From Ectobius pallidus (lineage: Eukaryota > Arthropoda > Insecta > Blattodea > Ectobiidae): DNA of 64,000 nt. Shown piece after piece: positions 30,960 through 43,082 of this stretch. Position numbers and translations under genes: made by a program. The stretch is taken from assembly GCA_964059195.1 (NCBI GenBank), contig CAXKWD010000007.1:21215023-21279022 (forward strand), given 5' to 3'. The notes under the pieces were generated by a model. That model was not told the DNA's origin. It made no database searches and was given only the letters and a program-made list of their open reading frames with translations. The number at the start of each line of letters is the position of its first letter. The first letter of the stretch is position 1.

Positions 30960-32630
30960 AGCGCGGCTTACAGGTAACCTATTGTTTTACGAAAATAAAA
31001 CTATATTTTTATAATTTTTTCCTTGACGATTCTAAAAATTCGGATGAATATCTTGTTTGAATATCTTGTTCGACAAAATACGGCATTGGTCTGAGATGAG
31101 TGATTTTTAATAGAACTGCTCCTGTACTTCTTTGGTTTATTTTAAATTGGTTTTGAAAAATACCAATTTAACCAATTTTGACATTTATTAGACTATATCC
31201 CAGAACTTTACATTTCAACAACGTTAAAGAAAAGTTACATCTGTATCCTCAACTGTAGTTAGTAATAATGCATGGTAACAGGCCCAATAATAAGAGAGAG
31301 AATGGCAATAACACAATGATGATAATAATAGTAATAATAGTCTAATAACAATAAAAAGTAGACGCAAAAAGAAGGAAAACTCTCATCTTTGTAAACATAT
31401 AAGTTTAAAATTGCATTGAAACCCTGTAAACGAACAATATGACACTCCAAAAACTTCAAAAAGATATAAATTTGAAGATGCAGATTCTATTTTACATTTC
31501 ATTTCATCGAAAAGTAAAGCATGTCATTTTGCAAATTCAAACTTTGTATAATTCTTCTGAAAAGTTGAAATTCCCTCATTTCTCACGTGCTTGATGCTGT
31601 AATTTGGATAGTATAATGTTTTAATAAAAATAGAAAAAATGAGCAGCTTGTAAAATAGGCTGCATAATTCACTTTTCATAAAAGTAACAATTTATGAGGT
31701 TAGCAACAATTATATAACTTACCTTTGGTGTAAACATAGAGGTCATGGTTTACATACAAGTAACGTATAGTAAATAAGTAGGCATGCAGAATAAATGACA
31801 CTAGATTGTGTCATAGGAAATCATTTAAAGCCGGCTAAAGGATGCCGGTGGTTCTGTTAGGGTCCATGTGCAGTGGAAATCAAGATGGCAAGCTATTCTA
31901 AAAGTTTTGGAGAAAAATAAAATTAATATTTAGGGACAACAAAGGATGTAAGTAAAATTTAAATATCTATTTCCCCTTTTTTCGCTAAATAATCACAATA
32001 AATATAATTGGAGATCCGGATTCTCCCCAGATAAATTCACTTGTAACTTCCCGACTTTGTCCCTCGTGGATTTATCGATAAAATCCGCACCTCTCGTTAT
32101 AATTCATGTGATTAAAGATCGATAGATTGAGTATGAGAAAGTATTTATAGTAGTTGTGTTTAGTGATAAAACTCAAAGAAGTTACAATTTTGAAGATGTT
32201 TCAGTGTTCAGTTTTCCTGAATTTGCATAAAAAATAAGTGCATGTAAGTGCGATAAAATATAAGTAATGAAAATAAAACGATAAAATGATGGCGATACAT
32301 ACTTGCGAATTGTTGAAACTTCAGAAATTAATTTCTGGATTGGTCACTAATAATTCAAGAGCTAAACATTCACGCACACACACCAATGTTACGTTAAGTG
32401 GCTGAGATTCAGTTTATATCATGGGAAATTGTGATTGATTTTCGGAGATGAAGTCATATATTGACATAATAAGCAATCAAGTGGGCTCTAAGTTTGAAAT
32501 CAATGAGGAAATTATCAGTGGCGTTTTATTACAATCGTAAATCAGCATATTTTACCTTAAAGCATTACTGTATTAATTTTATATCCCTATTTTAAACAAT
32601 TGTTATTTATGTTATTGGCAGTGAAAGGGT
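30960..32630. other. No gene seen
   Basis: AT-rich, with simple ATA-rich stretches near 31318-31345. No coding frame, repeat copy or structural element was recognised. Confidence 0.5.
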
Positions 32631-32635
32631 TGATA

Positions 32636-33163
32636 CAGAGTGTCCACTGGTTGGGAAAAGCCGAAAATCCGGGTAAAGGCCGGGAATTTCGTATGGTTGG
32701 GAAAATCCGGGAAAAGTCAATGAATTTATTAAAATATCCAGGAAAATTCGCAAAATTGCAAAGCTGAAAATAAGAACTAGAAGAAAATAAAAGAAAACTA
32801 CTCTTAGAGTCCGAAAAAGCTGCAGCACCTCTAGATGAACAAATTAAGTTGCTGAAGAAAAAAATAAGTGGGATCGAAAAGCCTTCCAGACAATAATAGG
32901 TGTATATGAAGGTATATTTAATTTATTTTACTGTTCCTTACTTTTGTATCTGTTATATCCTAAGACCTAAGTAATTAATGTTTGCAATTACTTTTGTTAC
33001 TAAAAGTTTTTCTTATTTAAAGTATATATAATCCTATAATTTTTCTTACACAGTTATTAGAAAGTGTTTCATAATCATATTTTGGTCGGGAATTTCTGAA
33101 ATTATCAATGAAAATCAGGAAATAAGTCCGGAATTTCTTCAGCATTATTTGGTGGACACCCTG
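32636..33163 (+). mobile_element. Unclassified TIR element, 528 bp, 5-bp TSD
   Basis: The ends CAGAGTGTCCACTGG and, inverted, CAGGGTGTCCACCAAATAA share CAG-GTGTCCAC. TGATA flanks both sides (32631-32635, 33164-33168). Subterminal repeats of GGGAAAATCCGGGAAAAG type occur (32655-32725) with a counterpart at 33085-33135. A 34-codon coding scrap, KLLLESEKAAAPLDEQIKLL then KKKISGIEKPSRQ and a stop (about 32796-32900), has a coiled-coil look and could be the end of a transposase. A 5-bp duplication does not fit hAT or mariner. Confidence 0.7.
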
Positions 33164-33469
33164 TGATACCTGTTGGACATGCATATGTAGGGAGACTGCT
33201 ATTTAGGCCTACAATTTTCAGAGGTTAAAGCAAGACCGAATTAAACATTTTGTTTTCGTGCCAGGAATTTATTCTGCATACGCCTTGGACTGACGTGAAC
33301 CTTTCTACACGCATGCTATGTGGTCTGCAGTGTACGAATGGAGTTGAAACCTACAGTTTCCAGTGCGCTCCAAGCGTATCATGTATCCCGTTAACTTTAA
33401 AAGTACATTAAAGCAGCGGACATGCACTCACATTACATACATACAAAATAAGTTGCCTAGTTCTAAAGC

Positions 33470-33846
33470 TCTTACTTTGAAAGGTTTAAAATTATAAGGG
33501 GGATTGTATATTTATGTATTTGTAAAGAAAAAGAGACCGTAGGACATCTACTTTTTGACTTCCCACTCTTTACAAGGAAAAGATTTTCGTTGAAAGGACA
33601 CTTAAACTATTGTGGTGATAAACTACTCTACTTTTAGCAAAATTTTTAGTTATAGAGAATTCCACTATTTCATATGTTCTATATTTAAGAGTTTACAATA
33701 ATTTTATTTAAACTTTAGCAAAACAGGCTACTCTAGTATACAAGAAAACAGGTACATTATATACATTGTAATTGATATAAAACTACAGCCCTAATGTACC
33801 TTATGGTGCAATGGGGCTAAAAGAATTCTTATATTAAATAAATAAA
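33470..33846 (+). pseudogene. 5'-truncated LINE 3' end (Jockey/R1-like)
   Basis: An exact 12-bp target duplication TAGTTCTAAAGC (33458-33469, 33847-33858) bounds the insertion. The first part encodes CKEKETVGHLLFDFPLFTRK, the Cys/His-type C-terminal motif of LINE ORF2 with one expected Cys replaced by Phe, and then KGHLNYCGDKLLYF and a stop. A 3' UTR of about 220 bp follows, ending in an (AAAT)n tail. Confidence 0.85.
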
Positions 33847-33858
33847 TAGTTCTAAAGC

Positions 33859-34500
33859 GTTCAGAATAATATAATATTGTGCCTAGGTAATAATGGTGTT
33901 GAAAAGCATTCGTGTGAAGACGAGCCGAGCAGACGAGGGTTACAATGAGCGTTTCAATATGTCTATTGTATATTATTTTTTATGCTGCCTTATTTTGAAT
34001 TAGGACTGAATTAGATGAAAGAAGCATCTAATGTAATCTAGTGTGAACTTCAAGAAGCATTGCGGAAACAGAATAGTGTAAGGAACAGCTTATTACTTTA
34101 ATATGAGGGAACATACTATTTGTACGGTCTGGTGTAAAAAGAAAATAATGATGTTACTGAAAAGGTATTGTTGGTGCTCGTATCTTTTAGAAAAATATAA
34201 AGTAACGAACATTTCAACTTCACGGTCAATTTATTAAGTAAGTTAATGGCTATGACGTATATTTTTTACACATCTTATACACTATAGGCCTACGTGATAT
34301 CAATTACATACTTGAAATATTGTAAATCTTAATATGAACCTTATTTGAAATTTTCTACGTGAGCAAAGCTTACTGAGTAAATAAATCTGAATTGCCTACT
34401 GCTGATGACTAACTATAACCTAGTTGCAAAATTATGATTGGAAAGAATTAATTAAATTAAAAACAAAACAAAAACAAAACTGAGTACAATAGGTTTCCGT
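33859..34500. other. No gene seen
   Basis: AT-rich. No frame or repeat recognised apart from one TAGGCCTA (34285). Confidence 0.5.
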
Positions 34501-34507
34501 GCGGAAG

Positions 34508-34560
34508 TATGCACACACACACAAACACATATATATATACACACACATACACACACAAAC
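34508..34560. repeat. (CA)n/(TA)n microsatellite
   Basis: Interrupted CACACA and TATATA runs. It underlies the short frames on both strands here. Confidence 0.9.
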
Positions 34561-34629
34561 TGTGCTGCTGCACGGCGTGGCTCAATCTGTTTGCCGAGAT
34601 AACAGCAAGAGTGGATAACAATAATTTCA

Positions 34630-34925
34630 AACTCCATGGCCGGCCAGTTCGACTTGGGGTTTTTCATGGTTTCCGCAATCGTAAAGGAAAATGCTGAATT
34701 GGATATTTACTTAGGCCTACCATGATTCTTCATCGCTATTTCCTCTTGTATCATGAAAACTGAATAACTTATCACTCGAAATTAACAGACGCCACAAACA
34801 CATCAACAATAGAAAACAGAGGCATATCAATAGTCGATTACACGGCTCACTGGAATACACACGGAATCTGACTCCTGATATGATCTCGATGTTAAAAAGA
34901 CTATAATTAAATCTGAATTTAAAGA
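34630..34925 (+). repeat. SINE B, copy 2
   Basis: It shares GGCCGGCCAGTTCGACTTGG, TTTCATGGTTTCCGCAATCG, TTCATCGCTATTTCCTCTTG and the tail CTCGATGTTAAAAAGACTAT with the copy at 9313. The tRNA head is missing. It carries TAGGCCTA at 34712 where copy 1 has only TA. Confidence 0.7.
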
Positions 34926-34929
34926 AGAA

Positions 34930-35400
34930 AATTCAGTTCCCTATTTAAGATAAATTAAAATGAACTACGAGTATGTTAAAGTATTGACCTGTGTAGTTGT
35001 TGAACTTTCCTTAAACCAGGAGTACCATGAAACTTATTTCCAGAATTTTTTTTTATCTTTAAGTGTATTACGATTTATAAACTACAATCAGTTAATATAT
35101 CTTAGACATTATTATAAAATGAAATTCCACCTTACTTGATTGCAATGTTCAGAAAATATGAGCACAAGAATTCTAACAAAATGCATCAACGTTAAATCAG
35201 AACATTGTGTTTTTATGCTTCATCTGAATGGAAACAATGTATCTTCATAGGATATACCTAAACTATGTAGAACTTTAGTTATTCTTAGTGCAGGTGCCAT
35301 GGAATGGATTGATTCTGGAAGTGTTCATATTCTCTCCAGTTCCTATCGAATATGTCTGTTTTCTGATAGAGAGGTTCCTCGCATCCTAATCATTTTACAA
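34930..35400. other. No gene seen
   Basis: AT-rich spacer between SINE B and the hAT element; nothing recognised. Confidence 0.45.
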
Positions 35401-35408
35401 AATGCTAA

Positions 35409-36302
35409 CAGTAGCGGCTCGTGGCTCAAAACGAAAGTGTGCTGCAAATACTATTTCATGCAGCAAACTTAAAATATTTTTAAAAATTATTAGTAGGCCT
35501 ATCTAAACTGCTCGTCTCTTAATCCATCTCTGGGAACTCTCACGCGATTTTCTCTGCCCTAATTATTTTTTTGCTAATTTCTCTCGTCTCGTCGATCGTT
35601 GTGTGAGTTGTGTGACGAGAGAAAATAACAAAAATAAAAATAAAAATTAATAATAATAACAAGAATAATAATAATGATAATAATAATAATTATAATAATA
35701 ATATTAATAAATAATAATAATAATAATAATTAGGGCAGGGAAAATCGCGTGAGAGTTCCCCGAAATGGAATAAGAGACGAGAAAATAGTATTTTTAATGA
35801 TCGAGGTAGAGGAAGTCGCTTAGTGTTCCCAGTGCGACAGAATACTTAATCGGGGTTGTGGAATCTGGGTTTTTCTGAATTTAACACATTCGAATTTGAC
35901 GGTGAAGATGAAAAGCATTGCTTACTCGCTACATCACGGCCTTCTACCGTCAGATGGTAGAAGATCTTCTCACATAACTAACAGCGCGCCCGCCGTAAAC
36001 CTCAGAATCTCCTTCTGGGCTGCCCGCTGCCGCAGCACATTATGCAGGTTAAAACTCCCATATACGCCATGCAGTCAAGGTTGAGCATGACGTCACACCC
36101 TACGAGAGCTGCGCTGTTCGCAAAATGCATTCACGAGGCGGAAAAGATAATAGTCACATTACCGACTCTTGACTCCCAATCTACCAGCTAAGAAATTCTC
36201 GCGTGGACGCGCCAAGTTCAAAATCTACGCAAAAGAAAATATAATATTGCGTTTGAAAATAACATTTTACGACGAGCAGAAAACAAGGAGAAACCGCCAC
36301 TG
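35409..36302. mobile_element. hAT element H6 (894 bp) with inner inverted arms
   Basis: The ends CAGTAGCGGCTCGTGG and, inverted, CAGTGGCGGTTTCTCC match for most of the first 14 bases. The exact 8-bp target duplication is AATGCTAA (35401-35408, 36303-36310). Inside, 53-bp inverted arms (35513-35565 and 35727-35779, starting CGTCTCTTAATCCATCTCTG) enclose an (AAT)n microsatellite (about 35628-35731). A 62-codon frame (35896-36084) is unassigned. The hAT is nonautonomous. Confidence 0.88.
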
Positions 36303-36314
36303 AATGCTAATAAA

Positions 36315-36614
36315 TAATAACTTACTTACTCAGTGGCAATATACAATTCTTAGGGAAGCTAAAGGAATATTGTGTATTTTATGGAACCCGGAGGTTTATT
36401 GTCGCTCTTACATGAGCTCACCATTCAACCCTTTTCTGAGCTAACTCCATCCAACCATCCCTTGAAAAACTACTTCCCTTAAATCTGTTTGTCCTGCCAC
36501 CTACGTGTAGGTCTTCCAAGTGATCTCTTCTCTTCGCGTCTCCCAGTCAATATTTTTTAGATGTCTATCTTCCCCCATGCATGCAAAATGTCCATCCCAT
36601 TTCATCCTCCGTGA
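36315..36614 (-). pseudogene. 5'-truncated LINE (copy C)
   Basis: A 12-bp target duplication AATGCTAATAAA (36303-36314, 36615-36626) is exact. The minus strand carries GTGGGATGGACATTTTGCAT, the (R/K)GK-type CGCGAAGAGAAGAGATCACT region and the (AAGT)-type tail. It covers only the last ~90 codons and 3' UTR, with several frame breaks. It landed in the right target duplication of H6. Confidence 0.9.
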
Positions 36615-36626
36615 AATGCTAATAAA

Positions 36627-38757
36627 GCTAATGACTTTTTCTTTTAAAAATTTACAGAACCTCGTTCAGTGATTATATCCATAATCTTAATCACGGAAGT
36701 ACTATTAAATAATCTACTTATCGGGCAATAATTCGAGGCAGGGAGTGTTTCTTCTGTGCATCGGCTTGGTGGGTTGTCAATTGGTGGAGCTTGGTTGAGG
36801 TTGTATCTTGCGCTGACCTCGCTCCACATCGTGCTTGCGTGCGTGTCTTGCTGTCCTGGATTCAAATACCTCATTCCATATTACCTCAAATTATCTATTC
36901 ACATGTCACTCTTTACAATGAATTCTTCATAAAAGCATTGCTTTCGGCAATTAAAATGTTCCTGGAACTGTTTTTTAAAGAGGCAGATACACTGAGCTAG
37001 CATAGTACTTTCATGAGGTCGCGAAGTGCTTTTGAATTGTCAACAGATAACTTTTTAGACAGCTTGTTCCGAAAGCAATGGATTCTGAATTATGTATAGA
37101 TATTTTATGCTTTTTTTTCGAGATTCGTATGAATTTATATTTGAAGAGTATAACCCAAATAGCTGCTAAGTGCCATTTTTGTAATAAAAAAATGAGTTTT
37201 TGCATTAAAACCCATCTATATGTCATTGCCAATTGACCCAAGACACGGCAATGTGCCACAGTATTTAGTTTAGTTCAAACATTGATCACAAGATGGAAGC
37301 TCTGCTATGTCCCTCATGCATTTAGGAATACATTTTTTACTGTAACTCCTAACCAACTTTTTGGCACTTAGCAGGTATTCATTTAGAGAATGTTATTGTT
37401 ATAAATCTTGTGGCAATTTATAATAGAATGTGTTTTTTATATTTTATTCCGAAAGCAATAGATTGTGAATTATGTGTAAATATTTTATGATTTTCTTTTC
37501 CGAGTTCCATATGAATGTATATTTAGAGAATGTTATATAAAGCTAGTAGCGTTACATTAAAGCGCAAAAAGAAGAGAACGTTAGCTTAGTCATATAAGAA
37601 TGTACTAGGAGTTAATGGTTTAATCCAAATACTGTAAAATTCCATGTTCCTAGTAAATTTCCAAGTGCTCTTTTTTAAAGTAACTTACGATACTTTAATA
37701 GTATGTATATTTAGTTTTAAAACCAATTCACCAACCAATTGCTATGTGACCTACAGTCGAGTACACGGAAACTTTCCAATGCTTCTGATTTATTTTAGTG
37801 TTTTTATTCATTTAAAGTTGGCATTAAATTTTCTTATCGTCTGTGTCCCACACCAGCTCTCGGTGAGCCAATCTCTTATTTGTTTGAATTGAAATCCTAG
37901 CACACACATTAGTCTACAAACAACGCTCATGTCTAGGTGAGCTGTGAAATGGGGTGGAGCATGGGAACATTTAATTTCAGTGGCTAGAGGGTGAGCGTCT
38001 CAACGAATGTTTACACCAGCTCCCGAATTATTTTGACTCATATTGGTTTGATGTCGAAAGCTTGGCACTTAAACATTAACGTATGAACCTAGGTTCAGCA
38101 GCGAAGGAGGGAGGGGAATAAGACAAACATTAAGTGGAGGGTTAGCCTCTGCTTCATATCCTCTAACGCGAAAAAGGATAGGAACAGGGGTGGAGAATGG
38201 GCCTGGCGGAGCCGGTTATGTATTCTCTTACCAATGTAATGACTGGAATCATTCCGTTCACTTGACTGTACATTGTGTGAGTGAAAAAGGGAGTAATAAT
38301 TATAAAGAGCAGGAAAACTTCCCTCTTAATCGTTTTAGAATTCCAGCTGTAGGTACAATGTTTTTAGTTTCGTAAGGTAGTCTGTTTGAAAATATTGAGC
38401 CATTATTCATTGATAAACTTCACTAAGAAGTTATTAATTTTCCAACTAGTACGTTTTATACGTATTCTAAAAGATGTTTTTTTTCCACCAATGTACTAGT
38501 ATCTTTTGTGGGACTGAGCAGAGAGTAATGCTGAATACGATATTTTTTTTTTTTACTTGTGATGATATCAGTTGTTACATTTATGAATAATACATAAAAT
38601 AAGGTTTATTTATACATACATAAAGTCGGAGTAATATGTGAAATTAATTATTCACTTTATAATGTTGTTTTATAGCTTGATATATATCAAAGTGACCTTT
38701 AGCCAATTTTGTTTGAATGACGAAATGTCATTCGTTCAACAGATGTTATAGATAACA
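36627..38757. other. No gene seen; one internal direct repeat
   Basis: A ~85-bp segment at 37065-37150 (CCGAAAGCAATGGATTCTGA) recurs in direct orientation at 37447-37535 (CCGAAAGCAATAGATTGTGA). No long frame belongs to a known family (36791-37000, 37644-37892 and 38190-38375 were checked). Confidence 0.5.
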
Positions 38758-39273
38758 ATGTTTATTGCATCAATATTAAAAGTACTAAATGTGCCTTATA
38801 TAATGCAAAAAAATTGCTTATTAACCATTTGGAGAACAATATATATACACAATTGCAGAAAAAGCCTAAGCTTATTTCATGAGCTAGAAGTTATTCAAAA
38901 TAGAGCGATTAAAATTATGTTTAATATTCCCTTTAGAACCCACACTAGTGATATATTCAAAATTTCTGGAATCAAGTCACTTTCTGTCTCTACAAATGCA
39001 GCAATAGTCAGTCACTTACATTCTATCAAATATAAACTTATTAAATCCAACACCACCTTAATTACACCCGAAGATGTTCATCTCCATAACACAAGAAAAG
39101 TCACTCATCTTTTTGTAACTCATAGCGAATCCACTACGTATGGCCTAAATGGAATATTACCTCATGCTATAAAATAGTATAGCATGTTACCTGAAAGTGT
39201 GTCCAGTTCCATTAGAAATTTTAAACCAAAAGCATTATCATATTTTTTAGATGTGTACTTTAGTCAGTAGGAT
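38758..39273 (+). pseudogene. LINE ORF2 C-terminal domain (Jockey/CR1-like)
   Basis: The 139-codon frame 38758-39177 contains FHELEVIQNRAIKIMFNIPF and RTHTSDIFKISGIKSLSVST, then TPEDVHLHNTRKVTHLFV and STTYGLNGILPHAIK. This is the region following the reverse transcriptase in CR1/Jockey-type LINEs. An in-frame TAG interrupts it after HAIK. The same frame then reads YSMLPESVSSSIRNFKPKAL and LDVYFSQ to a second stop at 39268-39270. The start is 5'-truncated. The first ~35 codons are poorly matching and may be flank. Confidence 0.75.
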
Positions 39274-39505
39274 AGTTATAATATATTTCTGTGAAGTCGT
39301 ACGAAAAAATGCATATTTCAAAATTGGTTAGTATATTTCAAGTTTTTGTGGTTTGTAGTATGTTTGTCACTAGTGGATTTGTTATAGCTTTAAGATAATT
39401 GTAGTATGTGTTATAATTTTTTCATTTGAACCAATGTATTTATGTCACCCCTCACATGAGCTTTGCTCTTTGGGGTTGTATTATATTATATATTAAATAT
39501 ATTAA
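39274..39505 (+). repeat. LINE 3' UTR and TATA-rich tail
   Basis: The region after the stop ends in CTTTGGGGTTGTATTATATT-type repeats (39470-39500), the usual shape of the 3' terminus of this LINE type. The boundary is approximate. Confidence 0.5.
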
Positions 39506-40418
39506 TCCAGAAGAGAAATTTAAAATTACAGCTGAGAAGTATATTAAATTTAAAAGTTAAAATTATTTTAGAGTTAAAACAATGTTCATATCGTAGTATG
39601 CTGTCACTCTTCGTAGTTTATTCATGTGATAAAGTTCTTCCATATATTGCTTATTAATAAATGTAACAATTGATATCAACACATGTAAACATTTTTTCGT
39701 ATTCAGCATTACACTCTGCCCAGTCCCACTAAAGATACTAGTAACTGGAGGGAACAAAAAAACATATCTTTTAGAATACTTATTGAGTCATTGTTTCTTA
39801 ATTATTGCTCTAGAAGGAGTCGTTCGATGTCTCCAAATGAGTGAGTTCAAATTGCCCTTCGGGCACGGATTCCAGACTGAATCTCTTTATTTCCCAATGT
39901 GTTTTCTATTGCTCATACGTGAGTTAAGTCGTGATTCACTATATAGTTTAATTCATATCACACAATTTCTATTTGAAAATGTTGCGAGTATCCTCATGCA
40001 GTAGCAAGTTACCGAGTGTGAAAGTTTGCCTGGAGTGCACTTGTCATATGCATGCGACACGACACGGAAGTGCCACTTCATTAGCCGCTACTGCTAATTG
40101 GCAAATTATTATTTGCATTAATATTGCGGTTTCGCAATGACTAATTCATTACACGGTAGCATTCTTACTATTGCATAAGTTATCTAAACGGTCTTATGTG
40201 TTTATTTTGTTTTTAGATTTTTCCTCCATTTTAAGTTCGGTTTTTCTTTAGACTACTTCTTAATAGGCCTATATACTTACTTTATTTAGTTAACTGTTTT
40301 TCTCAATTGAAGATTGCTCATAGAAAAAACCTAGTAGATAATGCAGATACAATTCATAAAGTGATGGAAGATATAAAATTTGAAGTAGGCTACATAAATT
40401 ATCGTGATTTTTAATATA
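39506..40418. other. No gene seen
   Basis: Short frames at 39563-39757 and 39783-40004 lack motifs. An inverted-repeat-like ATTAGCCGCTACTGCTAATT near 40080-40100 may be a decayed hAT end, but no partner end was found. Confidence 0.4.
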
Positions 40419-40920
40419 CAGTAAAACCTGTGAAGTTGACCACTTCTGTAACATGGCCATCTGCTTTCATGGAACCGGAAATTTCCCATTTGTTTATATG
40501 TGTAAGTTGACCACCTGTGTAAATTGTATCTTGACCACTATCAGACAATATTTTTAAGAACTTTTAACCTGTAAAACTTGACCACTCTGATCATTCTGTA
40601 TTACTATAAAAGCAAAGCCATATGCTAATTTAAAAGATTGGATGAGTTTGCCTCTATGGTGGAAATAGTCTCTCTGGATGATGAACTTACTGTTCATGGA
40701 GGGCCCTCAACCCTGAACGAAGTGTTGAAACTATGGGTAGTGAGTGAAAATGAAGAGAAAAGAGAACACAGTAATGAAGCTGATTATCACGGAAGAAGAA
40801 ATAGATAATCCGATCCCAACACACAATGAAGCTCTAAAATTTGTCGACCAACTGATTAAATATTGCAATACAAATAATTCATTTGCTCTAAAAGGGGTAA
40901 TTATTTCGGGTAATTTGAAT
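40419..40920 (+). pseudogene. Pogo/Tigger-type transposon remnant
   Basis: CAGTAAAACCTGTGAAGTTG preceded by TA (40417) is a typical pogo/Tigger left end, followed by further TTGACCAC repeats. Coding scraps follow in changing frames: VSLDDELTVHGGPSTLNEVL (about 40660-40725), then from 40774 LIITEEEIDNPIPTHNEALK and FVDQLIKYC. These resemble the acidic C-terminal tail of DDE_1 (Tigger/jerky) transposases. The catalytic domain is missing and no right end was found. Confidence 0.6.
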
Positions 40921-41532
40921 ACTAAATTAATTTCAATTTTTATTTATATTTTTTCGTTAAACTGTCCACAAGAAATCAACTTCATCACTTTTCTTTCTTT
41001 TTTCTTTATTTCTTTCCTTCTTGCCTTCTCTCTCTCTCTCCCTCTCTCTCCCTCCCTCTCTCTCCCTCTCTCTCCCTCTCCCTCTCCCGTTATTCTAAAC
41101 AATACAATTTTGAAGTATAGCACAACAGTTAAAAATCATGGTGTCATAATGGATCAAACGTTATCAAAATCATTGAATAACCATATTCAAGTCACCACTA
41201 ACAAAGCAGTCTCAATCATTCATCAAATTCGGCGTAATGTATCTTACTTACCGACTAACGTACGGAAAATGTTTATTCAAACACTAGTTAGTCTTCCAGT
41301 TCTTGACTATGGATCAGTTGTATACAAAGATCTTTCGGATATATTAAATACAAAAAATTTCAACGTGTTCAAAATGCTGCAATTAGCTTCGTATGTAGAG
41401 TTGGATTATTCCCACAAAGTCTCTGGCCTTGAAGACAAACCCAGCCAGCGAGCTTCTCGTTATGTCTCGTTACCAAGATGCGCGAATTCGGTGCGCGTTA
41501 AGATCAGTAAGCTACCGCTGAGCAGAGAGTGA
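40744..41532 (+). pseudogene. 262-codon chimeric frame: Tigger tail, CT tract, LINE RT
   Basis: The longest open frame in the window is not one gene. Residues ~10-50 are a Tigger-like C-terminus. Residues ~80-115 are Phe/Ser/Leu/Pro translated from a (CT)n tract (41029-41090). Residues ~118-215 (TVKNHGVIMDQTLSKSLNNH, TNKAVSIIHQIRRNVSYLP, VLDYGSVVYKDL) are the RT thumb of a CR1/Jockey LINE. Another frame continues the LINE better (QRVQNAAISFVC), so the end of this frame is out of register. No promoter or conserved start supports expression. Confidence 0.7.
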
Positions 41533-42324
41533 ACATCATGCCAGTCGTAGAAAATACTATAATAGTTGAGTGGAGGGATAATCCCCCTGCGAGAGAGACA
41601 GACAACACGTGGAGTGGGATAGGAGAGCTGAGCCAATCAGGGTGCAGCTACCTCCCCTAGCCAGGAACTCTACGAGCGGTGAGACTCGCTCCTAAGGTAT
41701 ATACGTAAAAACCCAGAGACGTTGTGGAGGTAATCCAACTTTAACGCGCGAAAAGACGATCACATCACACCTTATTGCCTGCAACTAAAATGGCTAAAAT
41801 GAAAAGAACGAAGGATCCTTTCCATTGCACTGATTACTCTTAAAATTATGATAATGTAAAAGTCCCATTTATCTGTTGAAATCTTTCATCCCCATACAAA
41901 GAATACACAAGAATACTTCAAGCACACTCCAAATTCCTAGACACCACTAAATTTAATAAATCTTTTATGTGCACGGCCTCTCGATTATACAGCAAACTCC
42001 ATCTGTATGACTATCAAAGTTATTCTCTTGCTACGACAAAAAAAAAAAAAAACTCTTAGTTAATCAACTCATAACCACTTATGAATCGTAATTTCTCATT
42101 AGCTTCTACAAACGTTTACTCTTATATATTTTGGCTACTACTTCATGACATTAGGTTAAGTTTTATGTTTTATGTTCAATAGGCCTATTTGTAATAACAA
42201 TGTGTCTGTAACTATTATTATATTTGTAATTTATTTGTAATTTTTTCTGTCATTGTGAGCGGAATGTATGCATAAAAGGAACTTTTAAGTTCTACGCTTA
42301 CAATCCTTAAAATAAAATAAATTA

Positions 42325-42330
<6 letters not shown>
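41095..42330 (+). mobile_element. CR1/Jockey-like LINE fragment
   Basis: After the RT thumb (41095-41430) an unrelated ~310-bp GC-richer block intervenes (about 41440-41750). The LINE then resumes with frames containing LQAHSKFLDTTKFNKSFMCT and ASRLYSKLHLYDYQS (about 41905-42020), the usual C-terminal block. The 3' UTR has TGTGAGCGGAATGTATGC and ends in AAAATAAAATAAATTAAATT next to a (CT)n tract. Multiple frame breaks; inactive. Confidence 0.65.
41440..41750 (+). other. Unassigned GC-richer insert within the LINE
   Basis: It has no match elsewhere in the window. A frame reads VNIMPVVENTIIVEWRDNPP then ARETDNTWSGIGEL (about 41530-41640) and does not belong to a LINE I recognise. It could be a SINE or host fragment. 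No terminal repeats or duplications were seen. Confidence 0.35.
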
Positions 42331-42361
<31 letters not shown>

Positions 42362-42362
42362 C
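42331..42362. repeat. (CT)n microsatellite
   Basis: A 30-base CT run at the 3' end of the LINE. Confidence 0.95.
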
Positions 42363-43080
42363 TCTCACTCACTCTCACTTTGTTCCTCATGTAAACATGT
42401 CCTTTTACACAGCACAGACAGGGGGACGGAGAGAGAGATTTTCTTCAGAATTGTGGTTCTGTGAAAACTTCATGTCCAAACTCAGGATTAAGTTCAATAC
42501 TTCTTCGTCCTTTTGTAAGGACAGAGAAAGCGTCAATAAATTTCTGTACCACTATGATTCATGAAACGAAAATGATGGATGAAAAGTATACAGACCAGAG
42601 GTGATCATTTTCACAAACATATAAATTATACCCTATTCTCACTTCGTATTACCACTACATGTATTCACGAAATTTTCAGACATGGCTTGATTTAATTACA
42701 TTAAAATGTAATAATATTTTCGCACATGAGCATAAGAGTAGGTGTTGAATTTCGTGTCCACCCAGCGATATATTACTCCGCTCCTTTTATTAGACTCGAG
42801 GACGTTGAATTATTCATTTCTTCCCGATTTACATATCACAAATATGTATCGTAACTTTTCATCTGGCTGCATGCATTAATAAACTTAGCGTGCATTCAGA
42901 AAATTTTGAAATAACAATCTTGTTTCATAACGAAATGTGTCAATGAAAGAAAATTATTCCGAGATTTATATCTCAACGGTAAAGCAATGATAAGATATCG
43001 ACTCTCAGAATTAAGAATGCATATTTTCTTCTCGGGCAAATACGTTTTAGAGTCCGATATATTTAAGGTATTTGTATATT
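42363..43080. other. No gene seen
   Basis: AT-rich with no recognised feature. Confidence 0.5.
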
Positions 43081-43082
43081 CA

